This document shows, piece after piece, positions 12,519 through 23,052 of a stretch of DNA of 64,000 nt. The notes below the pieces were generated by a model that was given only the letters and a program-made list of their open reading frames with translations, did not search any database and was not told the DNA's origin. The stretch is from Kappaphycus alvarezii. Lineage: Eukaryota > Rhodophyta > Florideophyceae > Gigartinales > Solieriaceae. The first letter of the stretch is position 1, and the number at the start of each line of letters is the position of its first letter. The position numbers were made by a program, and so were the translations under genes. Location: positions 744,001-808,000 of the forward strand of contig NADL03000681.1 in assembly GCA_002205965.3 (NCBI GenBank), written 5' to 3'.

Positions 12519-13195
12519 TAAAATCGATTTTACCAGCACGACTACCCGAGCTAGTCATTGCGAGGGTGCAATCAAGGTACGAAAGTCTTCAGAATCTGGG
12601 ACGGCATCCAACGTCCGAGGCAAGGCCAGCCTTATTTGAAGAAATCATCTTCTTGGTGCGTCCGCGAAGGGCACTTTTCGGATTCACGGGATCTAGACTT
12701 CTCGTAGGCACGTTAAACAAGGGCTATAAGCTGACAATAAGGGAGGGGACTCCCGGGAAGAATTTGTGCGCACGAGGCGATCATTCGCCGGTTCAAGAGG
12801 AGACATCCTCGGAAAAAGTCGAAGTCAGAGCCAGGGTCGCAACCTGCTGACTGAGAAGGTCAAGTTTCGCCTAAGGAAAGAAACATGGTTCGCCCGGGAA
12901 CAAGAGCGAACCAAATTCAGAAATGCCGGACCAAAGTCAGGAAGGTGCTGAGCTTCAGCCAGGAGATTCGATTCCTCAAGACTCGTTATGCATCACGCAG
13001 AGGATGAAATCAAAGGAGAAGCCACGCCACAAGACAGTCAGTGCACTGTTGAGGTAATGGAGGAACTTCGTGGGCGGTCAATGGCATTTCGACCGTACTA
13101 AAGGAGATGGTTCAGCTTACCAGTAAGTTCGAACAGATAAAAGGGCTTCCAAGGGTCATTCTGCGGAAGTCAACACAGAAGAAGCCCATACGGAG

Positions 13196-13990
13196 ATGGC
13201 GACCGAAGAAGATGAAGACAGGATTGAGTCAAAGAAGGATTCCCGCGGCACTTATCCTGTACACGTAGCCCACAAAATATACAAAAGCTCTCTCGAAAAC
13301 TCTCGATGTCGTAAGGCCGGAGACGGCTCTTTCTTCGATGCTAAAAGAACATGGTACCGCCTGTTAAAGGACTTCCCAATTCAGGAGAGTGACGAGAGGC
13401 GCCTTCTTTCTTGTGCATTCGAAAGAGATGCGGCTAGAATTTTCGAGAGTGTGGCGAGTTGCACTGGAATGCCAACGCAGATGAGCTCTGGGACCACTTG
13501 GAGGCTAGACTGTGCAACAAAGCGCAGCTAAGTGCATTGCAGGACAAGTTTTTCAATATGAAATGGAATCAGAAATATGAAACTGTGTCCGCTTTTGGAG
13601 AACGTTAAGGTCTGCTTCCATGACTCTGCAGATTCCAATCTCAGACGAAATTATGGTGAACCGCTTTAAAGCAGGTCTGCCCGAGTCTCCAGGAGCAAGC
13701 AATTCTGGTATCAGGGGACTACGACACCGTGGTGAGTACCATTTCTAGGTTTGCGGCAGTACGTCAGTCTGCGAGTCGGGAAAGTGTCCGGCAAGTCCAA
13801 GAGCCAGTCAAGCAATACATGGGAGTCCGCGTGGGAAGCAGGGTATAAATACCTCAAGTAACCTGCTATTACTGCCACGAAAAGGGCCATATGGTTAGGG
13901 ACTGTTGGAAGAAGAAGAATGACGTGATGCGGCGCTATCGTGGTAAAGCCCACAGGGGGAAGGCCTGGGGGTCCGAAGCCCCCATCGAGA
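13196..13990 (+). pseudogene. gypsy gag with CCHC zinc knuckle, broken
   Basis: Structural protein. 13,196-13,531 is open and carries FDAKRTWYRLLKDFP, typical of gag. It continues in another frame with W-D-H-L-E-A-R-L, then DKFFNMKWNQK and SAFGER (about 13,490-13,605), the usual end of the retrotransposon gag domain. A zinc knuckle CYYCHEKGHMVRDC (C-X2-C-X4-H-X4-C) lies at about 13,863-13,905, followed by W-K-K-K. At least three frame changes and a stop interrupt it. The start of gag upstream of 13,196 is not clear. Confidence 0.8.
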
Positions 13991-14066
13991 AGTAGGGCCT
14001 CCATGGGAGGTAAAAAACAAGCGTGAGGGTGTTTGCGCTTGTCGGGAGCCGATTTGGTGGCAGGGG

Positions 14067-15424
14067 ATGGTTGACGATGAAGAGGTGGCAGTCCCAGTCA
14101 AGATATTTGGGGACGATATTCAGGCACCAATAGATACAGCAGCTTCATCAATCTGGGTGGACTGGAAGTGGTTCCAGGATAATGGGGGGATGCTGCATCC
14201 AACAGATGGTAGAGCTCGTGCGGTGGATGGTCGGGGTGTTGAAGTCAAAGGGGAAGGTTCCGTCGAGTTCCATATATGGGGACTGAGTTTTTGCGAAAAT
14301 GTCCGTGTAATGACCCAACTTCCGGACAAGCTGTTGATAGGGCGGCGGTTCTGGCGAAAGCACAAGCTTTGGCTAGACTTGGAACGGATTCAGCGTCCAT
14401 ATTGTATCATGGGAAGAGGGTCAAGGGTCCGCTATCCACACGGGAAGAGCAGAGGAATCGTGCATGAAACAATTCAGGCGGTCATTGAGGACCATGAAGT
14501 GGACAAAGCCATAGAGTCAATGGACCTTTCCGAGTTTTCTTCAAGCAAGGAGATGCAAGGTAAGCTTCGTAACCTGTTGTGGGAGCGTCGACATATTTTC
14601 AAGGGCCTTGGGAAAATTGTAGGAATACAGCACAGGATATCACTGAAACCCAACGTGGAGCCGGTCTGTGCCCCGATGCGGAGGCGATCACCCAAAGAGG
14701 AAGAGATCGAGCGCCTTTCAATGCAGAGGCTTATTGAACTTGGGGTTCTAGAGCCGTCAGTATCCCCTTGGGCTACGAATAATGTGTTTGTGAAAAAAAG
14801 GATTCAGGAATTCGGGTTACATCCGATTTCCGACGCCTAAATGATCTCACCATCACAGACTCTTACCAATGGAGAACATGCGAGAGATCTTGGACTGGTT
14901 GGGTGGTAAGAAGATCTTCTCAGTCTTTGACCTTAAGGATGGCTTCTACCAGGTCCCTTTACATCCTGATTCCAGGCCATTTACGGCGGTGCGAACAGTG
15001 CTAGGCCTATATCAATACACTCGACTGCCTATGGGGTTGAAAAACGCTCCTGGAACTTTCCAACGGGTAGTCAAACAACATCTTGGGGGATCGGAAGGGG
15101 AGACGTATTGGCCTTCCTAGATGATACAAGCATCGGAACTGGCACTGAGGAGGAGCATCTCGATTCCTTAGGTGCCATATTGGATACTCTGCTCAAGGCG
15201 GGTGTGAGACTCAAGTTATCCAAGTGCTCCTTTGGGGTTCGGCGAGCGGAAGTTTGGGCCATGTAGTGGACGAAGAAGGTTTGAGGCCTTCCGACAAGCA
15301 CATTGAGGCTATCAGGAACCTGGTCGAGCCGGCATCAGGGGATGAACTAATGAGATTTCTGGGGCTCGTGAACTTCTTCGCTGCATTCGTACCATTTTGC
15401 GGACAAAGCCGCCCCACTCTATGA
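14067..15424 (+). pseudogene. gypsy protease and reverse transcriptase, broken
   Basis: The aspartic protease uses APIDTAASSIWVD (about 14,125-14,163), with DTA in place of the usual DTG/DSG, and closes with KLLIGRRFW. A long linker leads to the RT: LIELGVLEPSVSPWATNNVFV (fingers), FSVFDLKDGFYQVPLH (motif A, first Asp), RLPMGLKNAPGTFQRV (motif B) and AFLDDT (motif C at about 15,110-15,126), where FLDD replaces the standard Y-x-DD. SKCSFG and LGHVV-EGL complete the thumb. Frame changes lie near 14,800-14,870, 15,100 and 15,240. Confidence 0.9.
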
Positions 15425-15960
15425 CGTCCTCAAGGGACAGGTTTTTCCAAGAAAAGGCGGCATGGGGAGCGACTGATTATACCGGACTGGTCGGATAAAT
15501 GGGGTATAGCGCAAGAGAAGGCCTGGAAAATGTTGAAGGATGACTTAAGTAAGCCAGAGGTCTTAGCCGCGCCTATACGGGGAGCAAACAAAAGGGTGAT
15601 GACAGACGCCAGCTCATACGGACTCGGTGGAGTTTTGCTGCAAGCCGATGAGACGGGTCGATGGCGTCCCATCTCGTTCGCCAGCAGAGCCCTTCGGAAA
15701 TCGGAGAAAAACTATGCACCCACGGAGAAAGAGTGCTTGGCAATCGTGTACGCCTTACAAAAATGGCGGCATTATCTGCATGGAGAATCTTTCACGGTAG
15801 TTACAGACCATTTGTCACTGAAATGGTTGCTTAACCTTAAAGAGCCTCGGGAGAAGTTGGCCAGGTGGGTCATTGCAATTCAGGATTTTGACTTCAATAT
15901 AGAGCACCGTAACGGACCAGAACTAGTTGTCAGACACCCTGAGCCGGGACGCAGTCCCGA
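15425..15960 (+). pseudogene. gypsy RNase H
   Basis: Degrades the RNA strand of the RNA:DNA hybrid. The 154-codon frame from 15,530 contains VMTDASSYGLGGVLLQ (catalytic Asp), SRALRKSEKNY-PTEKECLAIVYAL (catalytic Glu) and FTVVTDHLSLKWLL (third catalytic Asp), followed by the IEHRNG segment. It ends by frameshift into M-S-D-T-L-S-R-D near 15,927. The DALSR-like end of RNase H is therefore split over two frames. Catalytic residues are intact. Confidence 0.9.
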
Positions 15961-17475
15961 AGCCCCTATGCCAGAGGTGCTACGGGGAAATTGATTCCAA
16001 GAGTTTGGAGCGGGCTAGGGAGGAGGCAGGGAACGAAGCCATTTCGAGACTTGTAGAAGAACATCAGAACACCAGAGCACGACCACAAACGATACCGCCA
16101 GATAAACAGCGATTGCGGGAGACGCAGATCGCAGAGTTTGGGGATCTGCAGGCCTACGCACGATCGCAGGATAAGTTCTTGGTGGATGAAGACGGGGTTC
16201 TGCGATACTCCGGAAGAGATGAGCTTCCCATTGTGACGCCAAAGTCATTAGTGCCTGAGGTCCTTAAATGGGTCCATGGTTCACAAGTGCATGGGCACTA
16301 CGGTCTCCGACGAACGATATGCAAGTTGCTTCCTCGGTACTACTGGAAGGGGATGCGGCGTGATGTGTGCATTCCTGAGGAACTGTCTGCATGCACAGTA
16401 GCACGGGAGCGTAATCCAGCCCGACAGGCTCCTTTGGAGGTGGTTCATCCGAAACGAAGGTTTCAGCAGGTCGCTTTTGACATCCAGACGATCACTCCAC
16501 GCACGGCAAGCGGTAACATCAAAGTTCTAGCAATAATTGATGTCTTCACAAGATTTGTAAGGGCTAAGGCCATACCGGATGAAAGGGCTGAGACTATTTC
16601 GAAAGTGCTCATCGACGAATGGATTTCGATATTCGGCCCGATGGAGACCTTGATGTCAGATGGGGTCCAAACTTGACTGGATCGGTGGTGAGAAGTCTGA
16701 CTGATTTCTTGGGCATCGGTAGAATGCAGGCATATCCGTTTCATCCTCAAGCGAATGGCACAGTAGAGAGATGGAACCGTACCCTTATCAAGGACCTGGC
16801 GAGTTTTATGGCCACCGGCACGGAGGATTGGGATGAACACGTCACCTTAGCATGTTTTCGGTACAATACCGGCGTGTGCGCAGCGACCGGTATCACGCCG
16901 TACAAGGCTATGTTTGGGGTTGAAGCATTCCAGTCCTGGGGCGAAGTGGAAACAGCCTGTTTTGAAGACGAGCCGGAGGATCTTCCCAGTCGCTTAAAAC
17001 TTCTTCACCCGCTTATATGTCCAAGGTAGAAATTCAAGGTCCAGAGCCAAGAGAGAATATGACAAACGGGTCAATCCGATCGAATTTAAGGAGGGAGATC
17101 GCGTCTTGCTATGGTCAGTAGAATTGAGCAAAGCCGAAGGAAATAAGGTCATCAAGCCCTGGATTGGACCGTATAGGGTCAAGGAAAGGCTAGGAAGAGT
17201 CGGATATATCTTGGAGTCTGAAGTAGGGGGTAAGGTAGCCAGATCACACGCCAACAGGCTGCGAAGGATCGGAGATCAAGTTGCAGAAACTGGAAACCCG
17301 CGATGGTGTGTTCCCGGATTCCTTACGAACAGTGAAGAAAATATCTGGAGAAGAGACAAGGAGGAATGAGAAGACAGGTGAATTAGAACGTCATTTCAAG
17401 GTACAACTTTCGGGAAGAAGTCGCCCAGATGGACCCCGGAAAGTGAATTACCGGAAGTTGTGTGCGTTTGTATGA
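15927..17475 (+). pseudogene. gypsy integrase with GPY/F module, one internal frame break
   Basis: Inserts the cDNA into the host genome. The N-terminal zinc-binding region has H-G-H-Y-G-L-R-R, then a degenerate C-C pair (only one clear Cys, near 16,388). The catalytic core begins VAFDIQT (first Asp, about 16,470). The second Asp lies in ETLMSDG near 16,650-16,665, where the frame breaks, and NGTVERWNRTL (about 16,755-16,785) gives the Glu. The C-terminal module reads GDRVLLW, then KPWIGPYRVKERLG near 17,155-17,195, a classic GPY/F motif, and RSHANRLRR. No chromodomain follows, in contrast to the element at 29,025. Confidence 0.9.
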
Positions 17476-17490
17476 AATTCGTGTAGCCAA

Positions 17491-17761
17491 AGGGTTGATA
17501 ACCCTCTCACAGGACGGCCCAGACTCCCACTGGGAGACTACGCTACAGGCTTCGGACACTCTTCAGGAGTCGGACTCCAGGCCCCTACAGACCCTGTAGG
17601 TGGGACGCGATTTCATCGCTAACCACATCTTGCGCGAACAAGATGGGCCAGGTACCCTTGCATCATTGCAAGGATCCCTAGGTGTCGGACACCCGGCCCC
17701 AGCGACCCGCTGGGTAGGACGTGGTTTCAGCTGCCTGTCTCATCCCTGCACGCACGGGATG
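17491..17761. repeat. Array of ten perfect short hairpins
   Basis: Ten perfect inverted repeats (stem 5-7 bp, loop 1-9 nt) occupy 271 bp just 3' of the integrase: 17,491-505; 17,524-536; 17,566-578; 17,584-600; 17,607-619; 17,626-645; 17,656-673; 17,681-693; 17,698-714; 17,741-761. Examples are CCTACAG-ACC-CTGTAGG, CCTTGCA-TCAT-TGCAAGG and CCCAGCG-ACC-CGCTGGG. The arms differ in sequence, so this is not an ordinary tandem repeat. An outer pair, GTCTCAT at 17,737 and ATGAGAC at 17,777, encloses the last one, and one more 5-bp hairpin lies at 18,005-18,017. Function unknown. Confidence 0.85.
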
Positions 17762-18130
17762 GGTGCAAATGATCCTATGAGACGTCCCAAGGAAGCTACT
17801 AGCGGAAGCCCGTTTTCACCCTTAGCCCAGCTGGCCTCTTGCAGGAAATTGCGCGGCCAGTTCCAATCAAGACAAAGACTGCACGCCACGACACCCTGTC
17901 TGCCGGAAATACTCGCTTGCACTCACCGTTATCCGCCCCTAAGGACCGGTCGAGGCAGCATGGCAGTACGACCGGCATTAGTTCAAGTCGCCAGGCTCGC
18001 GTCCGCGATAAAATCGCATCGACCGCTCGTCGTCCAAGCCTTGCTGAAACGGATGGTACGGAAGCACCGACGGTAGGTATGTAAGGGGGTGCTAATGCAG
18101 GAATCCTGAGTATGCTTACAGTAGGCTACA

Positions 18131-18190
18131 GTTACCGGGCCTCAACGGTTACTGTACCCGGGCCTCAATGGTTACTGTACCGGGCCTCAA
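18131..18190 (+). repeat. Short tandem repeat, about 22-bp unit, three copies
   Basis: Unit is approximately GGTTACTGTACCGGGCCTCAA, with small length differences between copies. It lies inside the gypsy element between pol and the 3' LTR. Confidence 0.8.
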
Positions 18191-18264
18191 ATCGGTGCTG
18201 CAGGTTGTGCCACTGTAAGAAGGACCCACTGTAAGGCATTCTCTCTCATGTACGTAGTTCCGCC

Positions 18265-19548
18265 TCATTCGAGTGAAGTGGTTGAGCGACGAGGTTGAGA
18301 GCCGAAGGGGTAGACTGGGAAGTTGCAGGATAGTGAAGGGGTCAGAGAAGAGCGCATCGTGTAGTTCGTGCGACTCAGGAGAGTGCGGGAGCCCAGAATT
18401 TTCGTTGCGAAGGATGCAGATCGGGCACAGCCCGCTGGTCGAGGCACGAGCGGAAGTAGAAAGCAAACTCGGCATCCCCAGTGCACGACAGCGGCAACAC
18501 CTGCAGTTGGGTGTGGAGAGTTCGTGATGCCGGGCCAGGCTCGACAACACCGCGACAGGCCCTTGCACACAATGCAAACATGCTTCGTTGGAGTTCGCTC
18601 ATGCGTTCTCCCCAAGTGAGGTTGTATCGAGTCCCAAATGCTTCTCCCGTAGCACAGGTGACCGCGCGTCCTTGAGTACGGCGTTACAATGTACATCGTC
18701 ATGTGAGGCGTTGGTCCAAACCTTCGCTTGCAACATATGCACGTCCATCTTTTCTCGCCACGAGGGTATGGCAATGTGTTGCCTGAGAAGTCCACTTGAT
18801 AGGAGGCCGCTTGACGGTCCTGACAAAGGTAGTCTCGTCTTACACGTGCTGACGACAGGTGCAACTTCCGAATGTACCGCAGCGGGAACACACTCCTGTA
18901 AACCAGGGAGGATAGCGCGGGCAGCGTCGCGACGCAGGTTGAGGATTCCCGTCCAGGCTTTCCGGACGTCACGTTCGCGTTAATAAGTGATGCGACGGCT
19001 TGCTGTTGGGATGGTTGGAGTGACGATGAGGGACTAGCAGCACAAGCGAAGAGAAGGGGACGGGGAGAACTGGCCACCATGAGTGACAGTAGCAATTTGC
19101 TTCGCCTTCGGCGGAGTGAATCAGGAATGCACATTTGAGTAGACGTGGGACCTCTCCCATACACTCCATCCAGCTGAGTCAAAAGGAGTTCCGGCAGCGG
19201 ACTCCCTCCCCTGCTTGTGTTTCGTCCTAAACGGATGAGACCGACCGTCAACAGAGTTTCGCCTGGCCATAACATCGGAAACACCGAAAGACTGCATCCT
19301 TGTAGCATAACCTGAAGGTGTGGTATTGCTTCAGGCGGCGCTCCGTAAGACTGGGGAGCCAAGGGTTGCGGTACCTGTTGCAGAGAGGGTGGTGGATTGT
19401 TCGGCAACAATACCGATGTGTGCTGATGCAACAATGCCGAGGTATGTTGACGCGACAAGGCCGTTGGGTGCTGATTCAAAAACGGTATGGAGCGATCGGG
19501 GACGGTCGATGGATTCCGGATGGGATGGAACCAGAACTGGCCATTCAA
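18265..19548 (-). CDS. 427-codon antisense ORF inside the gypsy element, function unknown
   Basis: An uninterrupted frame on the strand opposite to gag-pol, between pol and the 3' LTR. I do not recognise it. The N-terminus (residues about 24-50) holds three copies of an 8-residue repeat (QHTSALLH-like) encoded by a 24-bp DNA repeat at about 19,407-19,500. The middle has a Cys-rich stretch, RWTCICCKRRFGPTPHM, that could bind zinc, and a later V-C-I-V-C segment. The rest is Ser/Pro/Leu/Arg-rich without membrane segments. Its length is striking in a window where most genuine frames are broken. It could be a captured gene, an antisense ORF as in some plant gypsy elements, or a chance opening in GC-rich DNA. 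Confidence 0.35.
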   Translation of the reverse strand: MNGQFWFHPIRNPSTVPDRSIPFLNQHPTALSRQHTSALLHQHTSVLLPNNPPPSLQQVPQPLAPQSYGAPPEAIPHLQVMLQGCSLSVFPMLWPGETLLTVGLIRLGRNTSRGGSPLPELLLTQLDGVYGRGPTSTQMCIPDSLRRRRSKLLLSLMVASSPRPLLFACAASPSSSLQPSQQQAVASLINANVTSGKPGRESSTCVATLPALSSLVYRSVFPLRYIRKLHLSSARVRRDYLCQDRQAASYQVDFSGNTLPYPRGEKRWTCICCKRRFGPTPHMTMYIVTPYSRTRGHLCYGRSIWDSIQPHLGRTHERTPTKHVCIVCKGLSRCCRAWPGITNSPHPTAGVAAVVHWGCRVCFLLPLVPRPAGCARSASFATKILGSRTLLSRTNYTMRSSLTPSLSCNFPVYPFGSQPRRSTTSLE

Positions 19549-19932
19549 TGGCTCGCTGCGGTTTTAGTGAGGAGGGCCTGTTAATGTGGACACCCAAAAT
19601 CAACGGGCCCGGCCCGCATCCGGCAGAGTGAATCAAGACTGACGGGACCTGGACACTCGGATTTGGAGAGGGTGGGAAGGTCGACAACAAAAATCCTACG
19701 AATCCTGAGGACGGCTGACAGCTTGGGCACAAGGTCATCCGCAACACCACCTCAACAGTATGCAGAAATGAGTCTGGGGTAGCCCAGGCAATAGCCCGAG
19801 TGATTGGGATTTTGCAAAGTTAGTAGGGACGACGGGAAGGGCGGCGCTCAGTAATACAGGTGAGCTAGGGGTTGCGATACTTGTAGCGGAAATGTGGGGA
19901 ATTGTTTGCAACGAGGCGACCTGTGCTGATAC

Positions 19933-20134
19933 CTACAAAGGGGTGCGGCGACGTGCAGTGTAAAACAAAGGAGGTGACGAGATTGCCTCCCTACAAACGG
20001 GTGCGGCGATTACAGCTCTCCCAGACCGAGACGTACAGTGTAAAACAAAGAAGGTGACAAGATCGCTTCCCTTCAAAGGAGTGCGGCGACTCCAGCTCTC
20101 CCGGACAGAAACATACAGTGTAAAACAAAGAGGA
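19933..20134 (+). repeat. Tandem repeat, about 80-bp unit, three copies
   Basis: Each unit contains TACAAAGGGGTGCGGCGA, then (in two units) CAGCTCTCCC, then CAGTGTAAAACAAAG. The first copy lacks about 25 bp and the last is partial. Located in the 3' non-pol part of the gypsy element. Confidence 0.85.
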
Positions 20135-20479
20135 AAGGAGATTTGGAGAGATATGTTGGAATTGATCAACATTGTAATGTTTGATCTAAAATTGAAATCG
20201 GTCAGCATTTACAAGAGGCCGCTACGGAAGTGGCAGGGCTCTATTGGCCAAGAAGGTTACATAAGCAAGGGGCGTTCTGCGGTGCAGAGCCTGAATTCAC
20301 CGCAGAATATCAGGATGGCTGAGCAGAAGATCCGGGCAGCATACGAGGCGGTCATAGAAGGGAAAAAATTCATGATGAGGGTGATTAGGGAGCTCGCGAA
20401 AGTGGAACGCTTTATTAGAAAGGTGGTGCGGGAGGTGCTTTTGGCCGAGGAAGTGGAGGAGGTGCAGTTCGTGAGGTAA
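20054..20479 (+). CDS. 141-codon ORF near the 3' end of the gypsy element, unknown
   Basis: The frame starts inside the 80-bp repeats. Its C-terminal two thirds is charged and probably helical (AEQKIRAAYEAVIEGKK, then KVERFIRKVVREVLLAEEVEE). No family recognised. It may be a small accessory ORF of the element or chance. The next 420 bp to the LTR contain only a further unrecognised frame (20,519-20,800). Confidence 0.25.
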   Translation: MTRSLPFKGVRRLQLSRTETYSVKQRGKEIWRDMLELINIVMFDLKLKSVSIYKRPLRKWQGSIGQEGYISKGRSAVQSLNSPQNIRMAEQKIRAAYEAVIEGKKFMMRVIRELAKVERFIRKVVREVLLAEEVEEVQFVR

Positions 20480-20902
20480 ATTCGGGGCAAGAGGAAGAGG
20501 TGGGACTACAGCAGTCTGGTGGTCGACGAATGGGACAGAAAATATCAGGGACCGCAAGAGGAACAGGAAACACTAAACGGGCCAGAGAAAAAGAAGGCAA
20601 GTAGTTCTCAGGAACATCTAGAAGCTGCCCCATTGGGGAAACCAGATGCGCAATCGCAAGCAGTCAACCCAGCAAGCAGCCCGGACCAAGTACCGCAGAC
20701 GTCCGAGCTGGCCTGTAGGGCGGATTTGGATTTGGAATCGAAGGGGAGGTCGGGGAATACTGCCTTAGTTGATGCTCTTGTGATTGAATTTGTTTCGTGA
20801 ATTTTTTTTCGATTTTTTTCGATTTGAATTTGTGTGTGTTTCAAGTTGATATTTTATTTTTCGGGTGATGTACTGTAACGCGAGGAGTGCACAAGGTACG
20901 AA

Positions 20903-21211
20903 CGATACGGCTCAATTAGTACGTGGCATGTGCACGTGTGTTGTCAGTCTAGTACGGTACAGTGACAGTTGCATTATCGGACAACTGCATTAATGCATTC
21001 GTGTCAAATGCAACTACGGCATTCGATTCAGTTACTGCATTTGATGCATTTTAGTGCACAGTTCGGTAGTACATTAGTGACTTTACAGCACCATCACCTC
21101 GATAGTCTATATGAAGTGCCCCTGGCCTGGTCTCCAGGCCAGAGAGGCATCAGTGTTCGTGTAACAAGCAACCTGATCCGTGCTTTACAGTCTTTGCAGT
21201 AAGCTGTAACA
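20903..21211 (+). repeat. 3' LTR of the gypsy element
   Basis: Matches the LTR at 12,222-12,518. The first few bases are altered (ACGATACGG for TGTTACGG) and the TATA box reads TATATGAAG. The post-TATA hairpin is longer here, 9 bp perfect at 21,122-21,142. It ends CTGTAACA at 21,211, followed by GTAC. Confidence 0.9.
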
Positions 21212-21361
21212 GTACAGTACAACCACTAGACCAGACAAATATATTTTATCTATAAATTTCACTATTCTGTACGGTGAGTTTTACTGTATTCTAAACAGCA
21301 CAATACTGTACACTAGCGCTGTCGAACAGGACATATTTTTCAATTCATGGGCAGCAAAGCC

Positions 21362-22280
21362 CTACATTTTTATTTCAAATAATGGATCACTGTAAACTAT
21401 CATCAAAGCAGTAGCATCAATGACTGCATGAAACACAGTACCATGCAATCTCAAATTGTGCCTGAAAAGCCCGCACTGAATTAAATTCTTAATTCTCTCA
21501 TTGACTGTCTCGTGGCGAGCGCGCAACAAGGAGTGTAGTTTTTTCAAAGAACAATTAACAGTTGCTGGTGTAATACACCTCGCGTGATTGTAACTGTTGT
21601 AGGCTACGACCATCTCATTGGTTGAAAGAAATGATAGCATTTTGCTCTTAAAATTGATAGATCATTGTTAGCCCCACACGCGAATGGGCCATTACACTAG
21701 ACAATGTTTCCCTTGTGTACTCAAAGAAGGAGAAGTTTAATGCATTCAGTATGCGGATCTCGTATCTCACCCAGGCCCGTTAAACTTGTGAGAAAACTAC
21801 TTGGGGCTAAATGGATGAGGCTCATTGATTGGACAATCCGTGCCGTCCACAGAAAAAGAAACATTCGGCATTGATGTATTAGCAACCAATCGAAACTGCC
21901 ATGAAATCTTTTTTGCGTTCAGTATGCAGTAACAAACAAAAAAAATTAAAGGAAATAAAACTAAAACTTACAATCGGAAGATCGCTAATAATTTCAATTA
22001 AATACCAGCAGCAATTTCTGAACTTTTTTTCATCGCAATTTCACAGCAAAGCATTCACATGCTCATGGCTATAATTTTCGAGAAAATGAAGTGCCCAAAG
22101 AAGGTGAGTTGGCTGCGTCTTTCGTGAGATCTTGCAAGCGATCATAGACCACAGTACATCAGCAACTTTAGGGCTTACTCCAAATACAGTCCTGAACCTT
22201 CGATTGGTTGTGCTGCTTTTAGCACTACCAATCCCAAAGTCAACGGCAATTGTTCAAAAAAATCGGGGCTACCATAGGGT
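21362..22280 (-). pseudogene. DDE-superfamily transposase (DDE_Tnp_4/Harbinger-like), broken
   Basis: Reading right to left: FRTVFGVSPKVADVLWSMI and PTHLLWALHFL (about 22,190-22,080), then FSVDGTDCPINEPHPFSPK (about 21,860-21,800, with the first catalytic Asp) and FSHKFNGPG, and a C-terminal block (21,640-21,362) with ARHETVNERIKN (likely catalytic Glu) and VFHAVIDATALMI then D-P-L-F. This order of motifs is that of a DDE endonuclease widespread in protist, algal and oomycete genomes. Stops and frame changes between the blocks show it is dead. Assignment is by memory of family patterns. Confidence 0.7.
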
Positions 22281-23052
22281 AAGATATAGAATTCAATGTT
22301 GATGCAAACTTTGCTGGTGTTTACGGCCTCGATCAAAGCTCACTAGCCGTATAAGTAATTTTTTCAGTGCAGTAAATTGAACATTAGAGATTACACGTCA
22401 TACAGTATTGAGTACAGTCAATAAGTGTTGTAAAGGGACAAATTATCTATAATTTGTACAGTTTTTTATATATATTGAATTGCTTCCGTTTTTATTTTAA
22501 TAGTCGATAGAGATATGTCTGATAGCCTTTGACAATTTTTCATATTACTCTAACGTGTTTCTGAGAGCAAAGTGCAAATAATTTGCGCTGATGAAACGTT
22601 TGAATTTATCCTGGCAAAAAAGTTCGAATTTCGACATGGTGTCCAAAAAAATAGCGCTTTTCTCTAGCTGAACCAATAGTAACCGTTCAAGACTTCCCGA
22701 ATCTCAGTCAGATATGGCAAGAGATTCGGAAGCTTGAAAGAAACAGAAATTTAAAGTTATAAAATTATAAAAAAATACATTCAAATGTACAGAAGTTCGG
22801 CTTTCTACAGCGACTCTCTGAAAATTCGTAAAATTAGTATGCAGATTTAACGGTTCTAGTGGGCCTTTTTCCTTAATCGAGTTCCATAAAGGCATGCTCA
22901 CATTAATTCGCTATTTTTGGATAAATTTTACAAAAAGAACCCCACCGAAATCAGGATTTCTTGACGACCTCTGCATTGAAAGTTCGAACTTCTGGTCGAT
23001 TCGAACTTTGAAACAACTGTTTAAAAAACGAAAGGCTTCGCATGTTTTGATT
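22281..23052. other. AT-rich interval, no gene seen
   Basis: About 770 bp between the transposase relic and the copia-type LTR. Only short frames (65-66 codons) without recognisable motifs. Confidence 0.6.

Larger units (their letters stand above)
12222..21211 (+). mobile_element. Ty3/gypsy LTR retrotransposon with long 3' non-pol region
   Basis: Flanked by two closely similar direct LTRs of about 300 bp. Internal order is gag with zinc knuckle, protease, RT, RNase H and integrase with a GPY/F module, which is gypsy order. About 3.4 kb then separates pol from the 3' LTR. LTR ends are inverted (TGTTAC...GTAACA). The 4 bases GTAC occur immediately outside both ends (12,218-12,221 and 21,212-21,215), a possible target duplication, but GTAC is common locally so this is weak. 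At nearly 9 kb it is the largest element in the window. Confidence 0.9.

Noticed and set aside
12242..12850. 202-codon frame across the 5' LTR
   Set aside because: Mostly LTR sequence that is repeated at 20,903 as non-coding DNA; no gag motif.
17491..17761. CRISPR-like array
   Set aside because: The hairpins do not share repeat sequence and there are no constant repeats with variable spacers; the context is a eukaryotic retrotransposon.
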